DNA of 64,000 bases from Desulfatirhabdium butyrativorans DSM 18734 (GCF_000429925.1 NZ_KE386986.1:168218-232217); one strand, 5' to 3'; positions 1 through 9,240 are shown, counted from the first letter of the stretch. A program made the numbers and translations. The notes: generated by a model not told the origin, from the sequence alone.

Positions 1-473
1 AGACCCTGCTGATCCACCAGGATGCTGCGCCGGTGTTCCTGCCGATTGTCGTCAGCGCCCTGCGGAAGGCCGGGGTTGCATGCCGCGGCTGCGAGAGGAC
101 GCTCGCCATCATCCCGGACATGCATCCGGCGACGGAAGAGGACTGGTACACGGAATACAACGACCTGATCCTTTCCATCCGCATCGTGCAGGACCTGGAT
201 GCGGCCATCGCGCACATCGGGCGCTACGGCTCCCATCATACCGATGCCATCCTCACGACGGATGAAGCCCATGCCAGGCGGTTTCTGCAGGAAGTCGATT
301 CTTCGGTCGTTCTGGTCAATGCATCCACCCGGTTCAACGATGGGGGCGAGCTTGGCCTCGGGGCCGAGATCGGCATCAGCACCACCAAACTGCATGCCTT
401 CGGCCCCATGGGGCTCGAGGAATTGACGGCGACCAAATTTGTCGTCCAGGGAAACGGGCAGATTCGGGTGTAG
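1..473 (+). CDS. proA: Gamma-glutamyl phosphate reductase, C-terminal part (5' end outside window)
   Basis: Glutamate-5-semialdehyde dehydrogenase reduces gamma-glutamyl phosphate with NADPH in proline synthesis, in the cytoplasm. The reading frame is already open at base 3 (T-L-L-I-H-Q-D) and runs to a TAG at 471-473, so about 157 residues of the C-terminus are visible. The diagnostic family block is near the end: [17 protein letters not shown] followed by [12 protein letters not shown]. The GTG at 33 is internal and not a start. The catalytic cysteine lies outside the window. nadD follows after 8 bases, suggesting one transcription unit proA-nadD-rsfS-gpmI. Identification is firm from the conserved C-terminal block. 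Confidence 0.95.
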   Translation, partial: TLLIHQDAAPVFLPIVVSALRKAGVACRGCERTLAIIPDMHPATEEDWYTEYNDLILSIRIVQDLDAAIAHIGRYGSHHTDAILTTDEAHARRFLQEVDSSVVLVNASTRFNDGGELGLGAEIGISTTKLHAFGPMGLEELTATKFVVQGNGQIRV

Positions 474-481
474 CCCGAGCG

Positions 482-1159
482 ATGACCATGCGCATTGCCT
501 TGTTCGGGGGAAGTTTCGATCCGATTCATTGCGGTCATCTCACTGCCGCAAGGCGGATGATCGAGCGGTGCGGGATGGATCGGATCGTGCTGATTCCCGC
601 CGCGCTCCCGCCGCACAAGCGCGGCCGGCAAATAGCTTCCGTTGCGGATCGCAGGGCGATGATCGATCTGGCGATCGGTTCGGATCCAGACATCCTGGTA
701 TCCGACATCGAGATCCTCCGGGAAGGCCCATCCTACACCATCGACACCATCGAAAACCTGCTGGCCGCATATCCGTGCACAGACAGCCTCTATCTGGCAA
801 TGGGCAGCGATGCCTTTGTCGAACTGGATACCTGGCGAGACTGGGAACGCATTCCGGCGCTCGTATCGATTCTGGTGCTGAAACGGCCATCGGTTGAAAC
901 TCCGGGAAACTTGGTGGACGATCGTGTGGAGCGCTATCTGCGGGATGTGCTGGGCTATGGCGCTCCGGAGCAGGGCGGGGCGCAGCCAGAGGTGTGGCAT
1001 CACCGGGTCTGGCTGCCGGTGCGCGTCGCCGCAATCGATGCGATGCACGTTTCCTCATCGGATATCCGGCAGCGAATCCGAAACGGGGAATCTATCCGGG
1101 ATCTCGTTCCGCCGGCAGTTGAACGCTATATTGCAGAAAAAGGACTTTACCGACCATGA
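482..1159 (+). CDS. nadD: Nicotinate-nucleotide adenylyltransferase
   Basis: Joins ATP and nicotinate mononucleotide to give deamido-NAD in NAD biosynthesis (cytoplasmic). The 225-residue product has the nucleotidyltransferase signature G-G-S-F-D-P-I-H-C-G-H near residues 9-19, with the H-x-G-H ATP-binding pair. The family's C-terminal V-S-S-S-D-I-R-Q-R-I motif is near residue 190. Length is normal. Two ATGs compete (482 and 488); neither has a strong ribosome site. The stop overlaps the start of rsfS by 4 bases (ATGA), indicating translational coupling. nadD-rsfS adjacency is a common bacterial arrangement and supports both calls. Confidence 0.95.
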   Translation: MTMRIALFGGSFDPIHCGHLTAARRMIERCGMDRIVLIPAALPPHKRGRQIASVADRRAMIDLAIGSDPDILVSDIEILREGPSYTIDTIENLLAAYPCTDSLYLAMGSDAFVELDTWRDWERIPALVSILVLKRPSVETPGNLVDDRVERYLRDVLGYGAPEQGGAQPEVWHHRVWLPVRVAAIDAMHVSSSDIRQRIRNGESIRDLVPPAVERYIAEKGLYRP

Positions 1160-1548
1160 TGATGAACGATCCGCTGCTTTCGGCCTGCATTCGGGCGGCA
1201 CAGGGGAAAAAAGCCTTCGATATTCTCGTGATGGACATGCGGGCGCTGACATCGATCGCCGATTATTACATTCTGTGCAGCGCCCGATCGAGCCGGCAGG
1301 TCGCCGCCATTGCGGAGCATGTCCTGGGAGAGCTCCGGAACGAGCGCTTCCGGCCGATCGGTCTGGAAGGGACCACGGAAAACCATTGGGTCCTGATCGA
1401 TTACGGGGATGTGGTCTTTCATATTTTTTACGAACCCGTCCGGAAGGTGTATAACCTGGAAGGGTTGTGGCGGGATGCACCAGCCGAGCGGATCGACGAT
1501 GTGAACGGAGAATTCGAGCCCGAAGGAGAAGGTGATGAAAACGACTGA
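1156..1548 (+). CDS. rsfS: Ribosomal silencing factor RsfS
   Basis: RsfS (Iojap/YbeB family) binds ribosomal protein uL14 and blocks subunit joining when nutrients are short. The 130-residue product has the family features: an A-A-Q-G-K-K-A-F-D-I-L-V opening, the I-A-D-Y-Y-I-L-C-S block with S-S-R-Q-V about residues 35-55, and the W-V-L-I-D-Y-G-D-V-V-F-H-I-F core near residues 75-90. It has a slightly longer acidic tail than usual. It starts inside the nadD stop (ATGA) and its end overlaps gpmI by about 14 bases, so it is part of a tightly packed operon. Confidence 0.93.
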   Translation: MMMNDPLLSACIRAAQGKKAFDILVMDMRALTSIADYYILCSARSSRQVAAIAEHVLGELRNERFRPIGLEGTTENHWVLIDYGDVVFHIFYEPVRKVYNLEGLWRDAPAERIDDVNGEFEPEGEGDEND

Positions 1549-3091
1549 TCGTGTATGCATGCTGATGATCCTGGACGGGTGCGGTATTCGCCCGCAACGG
1601 GAAAACAACGCCATCGCAATGGCAAAAACGCCGAACCTCGATGCGCTGAAGGCCCGTTACCCCCATACGCAGCTTCTGGCCTCCGGCGAGGCGGTCGGAC
1701 TCCCCGGGGGGATCATGGGCAATTCCGAAGTCGGCCATCTGAACATCGGCGCAGGCAGGATCGTCTACCAGGATCTGATGCGGATCAATGTGGCCATCCG
1801 GGATCGGTCCTTTTTCGAAAACCCCGTGCTGAAGGCCACGCTGCAAACCATCCGTTCGACGAAAGGATCGCGGCTGCACCTGATGGGGCTGGTGTCGAAC
1901 GGCGGGGTGCACAGCGACATCCAGCATCTGTTCGCCCTGCTCGATATGGCGCGGCAGAACAGTATTCAACAGGTATTCGTTCATGCGATCCTGGATGGCC
2001 GTGATACCCCACCGGACAGCGGTATGGGTTTTGTCAAGCAGCTCAAGGAGCATATCTGCAAGCACAATTACGGCGATATCGCATCGGTCTGCGGCAGGTT
2101 TTATGCCATGGATCGGGACAAGCGCTGGGACCGGATCGAAAAAGCCTACCGGCTCTACACCCAGGGGACGGGGACGCCGGAAACCGACCCGGTCGAAGCG
2201 GTAAAAAGGGCTTACGGCCGCGGGGAGACCGATGAATTCGTCACGCCTGTCGCCATTGCGGACAAGGGCGGCCATCCGATCGGCGTCCTTCAGGATGGGG
2301 ATGGGGTGATCTTTTTCAATTTTCGTGCGGATCGGGCAAGGGAAATTTCGTCGGCGCTCGCCCTGCCTGAAGCCGGGGACATCCCCTTCGACCGCTCTTC
2401 CATGCCAGCCCTGAGCACCTATGTCTGCATGACCCGGTATGACGAGCATTTCCCGTTCCCGGTCGCTTTCGGTCCGGAACATCTCAGGGATATTCTGGGC
2501 GAGGTGGTGAGCCGTGAGGGTATCCGGCAACTGCGGATCGCGGAAACCGAAAAATATGCCCATGTGACCTATTTTTTCAACGGCGGTGAGGAAAAGCCAT
2601 TCGATCTCGAGGATCGGTGCCTCATTCCCTCTCCGCGGGATGTGCCGACCTATGATTACAAACCCGAAATGAGCGCTCCAGCCGTTGCGGAGGAAGTGTT
2701 GAAGCGGCTCGAAAGCCGGCAATATGGCCTGGTTGTGCTGAATTTCGCCAATATGGACATGGTCGGGCATACGGGCATTCTGCCGGCGGCCATCCGGGCG
2801 GTGGAAACCGTGGACGGCTGTGTCGGTAAAATCGCCGATTGCATCCGTTCCATGGGCGGGGTCCTGATGGTCACGGCGGACCATGGGAATGCCGAAACCA
2901 TGGTGGATGAAAACGGCACCCCCCACACGGCGCATACCCTGAACCCGGTTCCCTTCATCCTGGTGGACGAAACCCGGATCGGCGCGAAGCTCCGGGAAGG
3001 AATCCTCGCCGATATCGCACCGACCATCCTGCAGGTGATGGGTATCCATCAGCCTTCGGCCATGACCGGGAAGTCGCTGTTGGGGCAGTGA
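1535..3091 (+). CDS. gpmI: 2,3-bisphosphoglycerate-independent phosphoglycerate mutase
   Basis: Interconverts 3- and 2-phosphoglycerate in glycolysis and gluconeogenesis using two Mn ions and a phosphoserine intermediate. The 518-residue length is normal. The phosphatase-fold start L-M-I-L-D-G-C-G is at residues 9-16. The catalytic serine is in M-G-N-S-E-V-G-H near residue 63, and metal ligands lie in V-T-A-D-H-G-N-A-E near residue 450. The ATG at 1535 is preferred over the GTG at 1532 because GGAG ends 6 bases before it. The gene overlaps rsfS. A long open frame on the opposite strand is a composition shadow. Confidence 0.96.
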   Translation: MKTTDRVCMLMILDGCGIRPQRENNAIAMAKTPNLDALKARYPHTQLLASGEAVGLPGGIMGNSEVGHLNIGAGRIVYQDLMRINVAIRDRSFFENPVLKATLQTIRSTKGSRLHLMGLVSNGGVHSDIQHLFALLDMARQNSIQQVFVHAILDGRDTPPDSGMGFVKQLKEHICKHNYGDIASVCGRFYAMDRDKRWDRIEKAYRLYTQGTGTPETDPVEAVKRAYGRGETDEFVTPVAIADKGGHPIGVLQDGDGVIFFNFRADRAREISSALALPEAGDIPFDRSSMPALSTYVCMTRYDEHFPFPVAFGPEHLRDILGEVVSREGIRQLRIAETEKYAHVTYFFNGGEEKPFDLEDRCLIPSPRDVPTYDYKPEMSAPAVAEEVLKRLESRQYGLVVLNFANMDMVGHTGILPAAIRAVETVDGCVGKIADCIRSMGGVLMVTADHGNAETMVDENGTPHTAHTLNPVPFILVDETRIGAKLREGILADIAPTILQVMGIHQPSAMTGKSLLGQ

Positions 3092-3400
3092 GCTGTCGGC
3101 AGTGGGCAGTGGGCAGTGGGCAGTGTGGCCCGTCACTCCAGCGAAATCCTGCCTCTGGCGGGAGGGGCCCAGAACCTGGCCCCCCGCGGCGTGAGAGATA
3201 ATCGTTGTCGTGATCGTGATCGTGATCGTGATCGTGATCGTTGTCGTGATCGTTGTCGTAATCGTAATCGTAATCGTAATTCCCTTGTCCCGTCACCCCG
3301 ACGGAAGCCGGAATGTCGACCCGCGGCTGCCATCGCGATCACGACCGCATTTTACCCTATGGGGGCCGCGACACCACCATGAATGTTTCTTGTGCGACCT
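3092..3400 (+). repeat. Intergenic simple-repeat tract: heptamer GGGCAGT and hexamer CGTGAT arrays
   Basis: No gene is visible here. Immediately after gpmI come about four tandem copies of the heptamer GGGCAGT (3096-3126). At 3205-3281 there is a hexamer array built from CGTGAT, changing through CGTTGT to CGTAAT, about 12-13 units. The same heptamer (reverse complement ACTGCCC) recurs at 11.04 kb, and the hexamer (reverse complement) recurs at 4.8 kb. Frames reading through encode Asp/Asn/Tyr or Arg/Asp runs and are artefacts of the repeat. Confidence 0.85.
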
Positions 3401-3535
3401 TGCGGGGGACGCCCGGTCCAATCTCGCCTTTGGCGTGAATCCGCTGACTTCAGGCAAGTTCTCGCTGCAGGGGCAAATAGCCCCCCTCCTCCGGCTCAGG
3501 TTCGGAAGAAACGGAATTTCCGTTCAGACACGAAT
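3400..3535 (+). repeat. Decayed right half of MITE-like repeat family A
   Basis: From about 3400 to 3535 the sequence matches the right half of the family A repeat seen complete at 19.95 and 46.38 kb. It has the CGCCCGG block, the CGCCTTTGGCG small palindrome, CTTCAGGCAAGTTC, CCTCCGGCTCAGGTT, and the terminal GGAATTTCCGTTCAGACAC. It is diverged and lacks a left half. The remaining bases up to pstS (3536-3734) contain no gene or Pho-box match that I can recognise. Confidence 0.7.
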
Positions 3536-3734
3536 TATGAGCGTTTTTTCATCATTTCCTAATATTCAGCTAACAATTCCCCCCTATACTCTCCCATAAA
3601 AAGACACCAGGCTTTTCGAAAAGGAGGTGATCATCCGTTTGGCAGGGCAAGGCATCCCTTGTCCGATCGGTTCGTGACTGTTTTTCGGAGGTTTCATCGT
3701 TTTACTGATCTTCAATTCATAGGGGGGTATGCTC

Positions 3735-4703
3735 ATGAAAATTCGTTCATCCATCGTTCTACTGGCGCTTCTGCTTGTTGCCGCTGCGGCCATGGCCGTC
3801 GATCTGGACCCAAAACTGCCGGCCTATACCAAGGTGAGCGGCATTTCCGGAAATCTGAAATCCATCGGCTCGGACACACTCAACAATTTGATGACGCTCT
3901 GGAGCGAGGGGTACCGTTCCCAGTATCCGGCGGTCAAGATCGAAATCGAAGGGAAAGGTTCCTCCACGGCCCCGCCCGCCCTTATCGAGGGCACCGCTCA
4001 ATTCGGTCCGATGTCCCGGGAAATGAAATCCAAGGAAATCGAGTCGTTCGAGAAGAAATACGGCTACAAGCCTTCCCGAATTCGGGCAGCCGTCGATTCC
4101 CTCGCTGTCTTCGTCCACAAGGACAACCCCATCCAGTCCCTGACGCTCCAACAAGTGGATGCCATCTTTTCGAAAAACCGCAAAGGCGGCTATGGCAAGG
4201 ATATCGTGACCTGGGGAGATTTGGGTCTTACCGGTGAGTGGAAGGACAAACCCATTTCCCTCTACGGCCGAAATTCGGCATCCGGCACCTATGGCTATTT
4301 CAAGGAGGTCGCCCTGTTCGAAGGCGATTACAAGGATTCCGTCAAGGAACAGCCGGGTTCATCCGCCGTGGTCCAGGGCGTTGCAACGGACAAATACGGC
4401 ATCGGTTATTCCGGCGTCGGATACAAGACGGCGGATGTGCGGACCGTGCCGCTGGCAAAGGCCGAGGGCAAGAAGGCGTTTGATGCCAATGCCGAAAACG
4501 CCTATAGTGGGGACTACCCGCTTGCCCGGTTCCTCTATGTCTATGTCAACAAGAACCCGAATCAGGCGCTCGATCCGCTTCGGGCCGAGTTCATCAAATT
4601 CGTGTTCAGCAAGCAGGGCCAGCAAATCGTGATCAAGGACGGTTTCTATCCCGTCACGCAGAATCTGGCCCAGGAAGATCTGAAAGCGCTGGGAATTCAC
4701 TAA
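3735..4703 (+). CDS. pstS: Phosphate ABC transporter, substrate-binding protein
   Basis: Periplasmic phosphate receptor that feeds the PstCAB importer. The product is 322 residues with an N-terminal signal peptide (K-I-R, then a hydrophobic stretch ending A-A-A-A-M-A about residue 20). Phosphate-binding features of the family follow: [14 protein letters not shown] early, G-S-S-T-A-P-P-A-L near residue 77, M-S-R-E-M near 93, and R-N-S-A-S-G-T-Y-G near 180. An upstream in-frame ATG (3729) is only one base from the AGGGGGG ribosome site; the ATG at 3735 is 7 bases away and preferred. It is the first gene of the pst operon. No clear PhoB box was recognised upstream. Confidence 0.95.
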   Translation: MKIRSSIVLLALLLVAAAAMAVDLDPKLPAYTKVSGISGNLKSIGSDTLNNLMTLWSEGYRSQYPAVKIEIEGKGSSTAPPALIEGTAQFGPMSREMKSKEIESFEKKYGYKPSRIRAAVDSLAVFVHKDNPIQSLTLQQVDAIFSKNRKGGYGKDIVTWGDLGLTGEWKDKPISLYGRNSASGTYGYFKEVALFEGDYKDSVKEQPGSSAVVQGVATDKYGIGYSGVGYKTADVRTVPLAKAEGKKAFDANAENAYSGDYPLARFLYVYVNKNPNQALDPLRAEFIKFVFSKQGQQIVIKDGFYPVTQNLAQEDLKALGIH

Positions 4704-4923
4704 TTGTCGTAATAATTCCCTCGCTCCGCTTGCGGGGTGAGGGGTTCTGCTTGCCTGCCCTTTCATCCCGGTTTTCTCCGCAACGTTGTGGTGGAGAGGG
4801 AAGTACGATTACGATTACGACAACGACAACGACAACGATAACGACAACGATAACGACAACGACAACGACAACGACTCTTCTGGATGTGGGGGAGAGGGAG
4901 ATGGTTTTTTCACGAAAAACACC
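4704..4923 (+). repeat. Hexamer tandem array between pstS and pstC
   Basis: Bases about 4804-4876 are a tandem array of ACGACA/ACGATA/ACGATT hexamers, the reverse complement type of the array at 3205-3281. The array is a multiple of three, so the pstC frame stays open back to 4786 and would add a run of alternating Asp-Asn/Tyr residues to PstC if translated. It is flanked by two copies of a GTGG-GGAGAGGGA-like sequence. The two arrays therefore bracket pstS. Confidence 0.85.
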
Positions 4924-7512
4924 ATGACTGCAAATCTTCGTATGAAAAAATCGGTTCGAAAAACGGTCCTGTGGGCCGATCGGCTGGCGGACCGGGTCAT
5001 TACCATCGGCGGAATATCGGTGATTGTCGCCGTCCTGGGGATCCTCGTTTTCCTCGTCGTGGAGGTGATGCCCCTGTTTTCCGGCGCCAAAATTCTGGCC
5101 AGCAGCCGTCACACCCTTGCCGAACCGCCAAAGACCGTTCTTGCATCCGGCATGGACGAATACCACACCCTCGTCTACCTGGTCCTTCCCGAAGGCCGTA
5201 TCCGGGTGATCCATGCCGACACCGGAAAGGAGCTGGAAGCCGTTCCCATCAAACCGGAGGGGAGCGTCATCCGTTGCGCAGCGGAGGCGATGGATCGGGA
5301 AAACCTTGCCATCGGCTATTCCGACGGGAAAGTCCGCATGGTCGATCTGCGCTTTGATGTGCTGGTGCTTTCGGAAAGTGATCTCCCGGCAGGGCTTGCC
5401 CGGCTGGACGACATGGACCAGACCGATGGAAAAACGGTGTATCGGAAGATACCCGGCGGGCAGATCCGAGCCGTCCGTTTCGATCCGCAAATCGAAGAGC
5501 CCGTATCCCTGGACCCCTCGGGTCAGCCGATCACGGCCATCGCGTTTCAAACCGGCGGGAAGGCCGAGCGGAAAACGCTGGCCCTCGTCACCCGGATGGA
5601 CGATGGGCATCTGAACTTCAACCGGATCGAGCAGCGGATGAATTTGATGACCGGCCACATGAAATCGGATGTGGAAAACATCGCGCTTCCGGAGCTGCCC
5701 GGGGATGTCGATCTGTTTGCGATGTGTCTGTCCGAGCAGGCCGATACCCTGCTGATTGCCGCCAAAGACGGGCGGCTGTTCCGGTACAATCTGCAGAATA
5801 CGGCGCATCCGGTTCTTGCGGAAACCGTTCGGGTGGTCTCCGGCGGGGTAAAGCTGAGCGCCCTGCAAAACCTGGTGGGCGGTCAGGCCGTGCTGGTCGG
5901 CGGCGATGACGGCTCGCTGCGGTTGTTTTTTCCGATCAACGAAGCGACCATGGGAACGCCGGATCAGCGGGTGATGGTGGAAGCGAGGCGTTTCGAGAAG
6001 CTCTCCGGGGCCGTTGTGCAGATCAGTCCGGCATCCCGGGGAAAGACATTTGCCGTTTCCGCTTCGGACGGGGATGTGCGCGTGATCCATGCGACCAGCC
6101 GGAAAACGCTGTTGAACGTCCATGCAAGCGCTTCGGCCTATCCAATTGCAACGATCCTCTCTCCCCGGATGGATGCGGTATTTACGGTGTTTCGGGATGG
6201 TGAGACCGATTGGGTCACGTTTTCCGCTCCGCATCCGGAAACCGATTTTGCCTCCCTCTTCGAGCGGGTATGGTACGAAGGGTATCCGGCACCCAGCTTC
6301 ACCTGGCAGTCTTCCTCCGGCAGTGACTCCTTCGAATCGAAGCTCAGTCTCGTGCCGCTCATTTTCGGCTCTGTCAAGGCCGCCGTGTATTCCCTGATTT
6401 TTGCCGTACCCATTGCGATTCTGGCAGCCATCTACACATCCGAATTCGTCCATCCCAAAGTCCGCGGTGTGCTGAAGCCGACCATGGAAATCATGGCCTC
6501 CATCCCGTCCGTCGTTCTCGGTTTCATTGCAGCCCTGGTGTTGGCTCCTGTTGTCGAGAACTGGATTGCCGCCGTCATCCTCACCTTTATTCTGGTTCCC
6601 GTATTGCTGTTTGTCGCAAGCCTTGCATGGCAGTGGGTGCCGCAATACCTTTCCATTCGTCTGGGCGGAGGAATGCGGATGCTGGGCGCCGCTGCGGTTT
6701 TCGCTCTGGCGGTTCTGATCTCGATGAAAGGCTTCGCTGCTTTCGAAACCTCCTTTTTCGGTGGGGATTTCAAAACCTGGCTGACTCAGCCGCCGAGACA
6801 GGCAACGGCATTTCTCTTTCTGCTGTTTTTTCCCTTGAGCGCGCTTGCCGTCGGCATATTGTACAACCGGTTCCTGAATTTCTGGCTGGTTCGCCTGTAT
6901 GCCTGCACATCGATCCAGACCGCCCGGATATACGATCTGATTCGCTGGGTGGCGCTGGCCATCGTTACGGCGGGGTTCGATCTGCTGCTTGCCTGGGCTG
7001 CAGCCGCAATGGGCTTCGATGCCCGCGGCTCGCTGGTCGGCACCTACGTGCAGCGCAATACCCTCATTGTCGGGTTTGCCATGGGCTTTGCCGTCATTCC
7101 CATCGTCTTTTCCATCGCAGAGGATGCCTTGAATGCCGTGCCCAATCATCTTCGGGCGGCAAGCCTTGCCTGCGGGGCCACCCGATGGCAGACGGTCCGC
7201 TACGTCGTGTTGCCTGCCGCCATGAGCGGCGTCTTTTCGGCCGTCATGATCGGTCTTGGGCGCGCCGTCGGAGAGACGATGATCGTGGTGATGGCTGCAG
7301 GCAACACCCCGATCATGGACTGGAACATCTTCAACGGGCTGCGCTCCCTCTCGGCTACCATCGCCGTCGAATTGCCCGAAGCGGTCAAGGGCGGGACCCT
7401 GTACCGGGTGCTGTTCCTGTCGGCCCTCGTCCTCTTTGCCATGACGTTTCTGATCAATACGGTTGCCGAAATCGTTCGCCTGCGGTTTCGCAAACGTGCG
7501 GCGCAGTTATAG
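4924..7512 (+). CDS. pstC: Phosphate ABC transporter permease, long PstC with propeller-like periplasmic domain
   Basis: Inner-membrane permease of the phosphate importer. At 862 residues it is nearly three times the short PstC type. TM1 is about residues 22-46. Residues about 60-470 form a large extracytoplasmic region with recurring D-G-x-x-R/F strands (E-G-R-I-R-V near 90, S-D-G-K-V-R-M near 133, K-D-G-R-L-F-R near 280, D-D-G-S-L-R-L near 327, S-D-G-D-V-R-V near 380). This resembles a beta-propeller. The true permease domain is about 480-860, with the ABC-contact (EAA) loop A-S-L-A-C-G-A-T-R-W near 743. The ATG at 4924 was chosen because the open frame upstream is repeat sequence. Its ribosome site is weak. 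Confidence 0.9.
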   Translation: MTANLRMKKSVRKTVLWADRLADRVITIGGISVIVAVLGILVFLVVEVMPLFSGAKILASSRHTLAEPPKTVLASGMDEYHTLVYLVLPEGRIRVIHADTGKELEAVPIKPEGSVIRCAAEAMDRENLAIGYSDGKVRMVDLRFDVLVLSESDLPAGLARLDDMDQTDGKTVYRKIPGGQIRAVRFDPQIEEPVSLDPSGQPITAIAFQTGGKAERKTLALVTRMDDGHLNFNRIEQRMNLMTGHMKSDVENIALPELPGDVDLFAMCLSEQADTLLIAAKDGRLFRYNLQNTAHPVLAETVRVVSGGVKLSALQNLVGGQAVLVGGDDGSLRLFFPINEATMGTPDQRVMVEARRFEKLSGAVVQISPASRGKTFAVSASDGDVRVIHATSRKTLLNVHASASAYPIATILSPRMDAVFTVFRDGETDWVTFSAPHPETDFASLFERVWYEGYPAPSFTWQSSSGSDSFESKLSLVPLIFGSVKAAVYSLIFAVPIAILAAIYTSEFVHPKVRGVLKPTMEIMASIPSVVLGFIAALVLAPVVENWIAAVILTFILVPVLLFVASLAWQWVPQYLSIRLGGGMRMLGAAAVFALAVLISMKGFAAFETSFFGGDFKTWLTQPPRQATAFLFLLFFPLSALAVGILYNRFLNFWLVRLYACTSIQTARIYDLIRWVALAIVTAGFDLLLAWAAAAMGFDARGSLVGTYVQRNTLIVGFAMGFAVIPIVFSIAEDALNAVPNHLRAASLACGATRWQTVRYVVLPAAMSGVFSAVMIGLGRAVGETMIVVMAAGNTPIMDWNIFNGLRSLSATIAVELPEAVKGGTLYRVLFLSALVLFAMTFLINTVAEIVRLRFRKRAAQL

Positions 7513-7521
7513 GGGGCGACC

Positions 7522-9240
7522 ATGTCGATTTTCAAGAGCCGCAACTCCAGCCGATCCGTGTTTGAAACCGGCTGCAACCTTACCGCCCAGGGCGAGCCCT
7601 TCGTCTGGAGCATGGCAGGCGGCCTGACCATCGGCATCCTGATGATCGTCGCCTTTATCGGCCTGATTCTCTGGAATGGCAGTATCGCCTTTTTCCCGGG
7701 GCCGATCCGGGTGCTGCACCTCAAAAACGGGCGCATTCTGGCCGGGGAGCCGGTCCGAAGCGAAACCTACCGGATTGCCCGAAGCCAGATCGATCAACTG
7801 CCGGAAGACATCCGGCAGAAGATTGTCGAGAGAAAAGGCTTTTCCCATCGCTGGTTGTACAAAACCGGCAATTTTGATCTCTACAATGACGATTACCGAT
7901 GGGTGGACGACGATGAAGTCGCTCGCATGGAAACGCCTGCAGATATGGTTATGGTGGAGCGGCTGGAATGGGGGCCATTTGTCGGCAAGATTCAAAGCCT
8001 GCAGCTTGGGCAGGAGCAAATCGGCGCGGAGGACGAGATTTTCGGGCGGATCGGCGCCGAAATCCGTGCGGCTGCGGCGCGGCTTCAGGCGATTCGAACC
8101 ATCGAGCGGGATCGCATTGGAGACATCAATCACGGGATGGAAGCCGCAAGGCTCGCGCTCCGAAAGGCGATGATGAAAGCGGGGGCGGCTCCATCCGAAA
8201 TCGATGCGGCCAAAGCCCGGCACGATGCGATCATGACCCGACTGCAGAAAACCTACGACGGGCTGGAAAAAGAAGTTGATGCGCGTAAAACTGAAGATGG
8301 CCGCTACCGGATCGTTCTGGCGGATGTGGAAGGCAGGACAAAAGAGATGGCGATATCCCAGATCGTCCGGCTCTATCGGCCGAACGCCCTGTCGCTGGCC
8401 GGAAAACTCGGCGTCTATTTCCAGCGGTGGTGGGAGCTGGTGAGCGCCGAGCCGCGCGAAGCCAATACCGAGGGCGGGATTTTTCCGGCCATTTTCGGAA
8501 CGCTTGTCATGACGCTCTTGATGGTCGTCGTCGTCGCCCCTTTCGGTGTCATGGCGGCGCTGTACCTTCGGGAATATGCGAAACAGGGTGTTCTGGTATC
8601 GGCCGTTCGCATCTGCGTGAACAACCTTGCAGGTGTCCCGTCCATCGTATACGGGGTTTTCGGATTGGGTTTTTTCGCCTACACCGTCGGCGGATTTGTG
8701 GATCGGCTCCTGTTTCCCGAAAGGCTTCCCAACCCCACCTTCGGCACGGGCGGGCTGTTGTGGGCCGCTCTGACGCTGGCGCTTCTGACGGTGCCCGTAG
8801 TGATCGTCGCCACGGAGGAGGCGCTATCCGCCGTTCCCGATTCGCTCCGGGAGGGATCGCTCGCATGTGGTGCTTCCCGCTGGCAGACGATCAAATATGT
8901 TGTGCTGCCCAAGGCCATGCCCGGCATTCTGACCGGTCTCATTCTGGCGATGGCGCGCGGGGCAGGGGAGGTTGCGCCGCTGATGCTGGTCGGGGTCGTG
9001 AAACTGGCGCCAGCCCTTCCCATCGACGGGCATTTCCCGTACCTGCATCTGGAGAGAAGTTTCATGCACCTGGCGTTTCATATCTTCGATGTGGGTTTTC
9101 AATCCCGAAATTCCGAGGCCGGAAAACCGATGGTGTTTGTGGCCACGCTGATTCTCGTCGGGATGATCGCGATTCTGAACGCAACGGCCATCTATGTGCG
9201 GAACCGGTTGAAACGCAAATACATGACGGGCCATTTTTAA
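7522..9240 (+). CDS. pstA: Phosphate ABC transporter permease PstA, long form
   Basis: Second permease subunit of the phosphate importer; 572 residues against about 280-300 for short PstA. TM1 is about residues 30-52. An extracytoplasmic region of about residues 55-320 includes a probable coiled coil (about 175-260, rich in A, R, E, K). The C-terminal permease domain (about 325-570) carries the ATPase-contact loop G-S-L-A-C-G-A-S-R-W near residue 450. The N-terminal part resembles the DUF3333 type of PstA extension (my judgement from the layout). It starts 9 bases after pstC and is followed 27 bases later by pstB. Confidence 0.93.
   Translation: MSIFKSRNSSRSVFETGCNLTAQGEPFVWSMAGGLTIGILMIVAFIGLILWNGSIAFFPGPIRVLHLKNGRILAGEPVRSETYRIARSQIDQLPEDIRQKIVERKGFSHRWLYKTGNFDLYNDDYRWVDDDEVARMETPADMVMVERLEWGPFVGKIQSLQLGQEQIGAEDEIFGRIGAEIRAAAARLQAIRTIERDRIGDINHGMEAARLALRKAMMKAGAAPSEIDAAKARHDAIMTRLQKTYDGLEKEVDARKTEDGRYRIVLADVEGRTKEMAISQIVRLYRPNALSLAGKLGVYFQRWWELVSAEPREANTEGGIFPAIFGTLVMTLLMVVVVAPFGVMAALYLREYAKQGVLVSAVRICVNNLAGVPSIVYGVFGLGFFAYTVGGFVDRLLFPERLPNPTFGTGGLLWAALTLALLTVPVVIVATEEALSAVPDSLREGSLACGASRWQTIKYVVLPKAMPGILTGLILAMARGAGEVAPLMLVGVVKLAPALPIDGHFPYLHLERSFMHLAFHIFDVGFQSRNSEAGKPMVFVATLILVGMIAILNATAIYVRNRLKRKYMTGHF

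Noticed and set aside
1055..3136. 693-residue open frame opposite gpmI
   Set aside because: It mirrors gpmI codon by codon in a GC-rich gene, has no ribosome site and no family character.
2955..3296. Asp/Tyr/Asn/His-repeat proteins around 3.2 and 4.8 kb
   Set aside because: They are only translations of the hexamer tandem arrays; neighbouring starts and ribosome sites support other genes.
3536..3734. Pho box upstream of pstS
   Set aside because: Looked for CTGTCAT-type direct repeats at 11-bp spacing; no acceptable match was seen.
4654..7149. 831-residue open frame opposite pstC
   Set aside because: Antisense shadow of pstC running on through the hexamer repeat; low-complexity and no domain.
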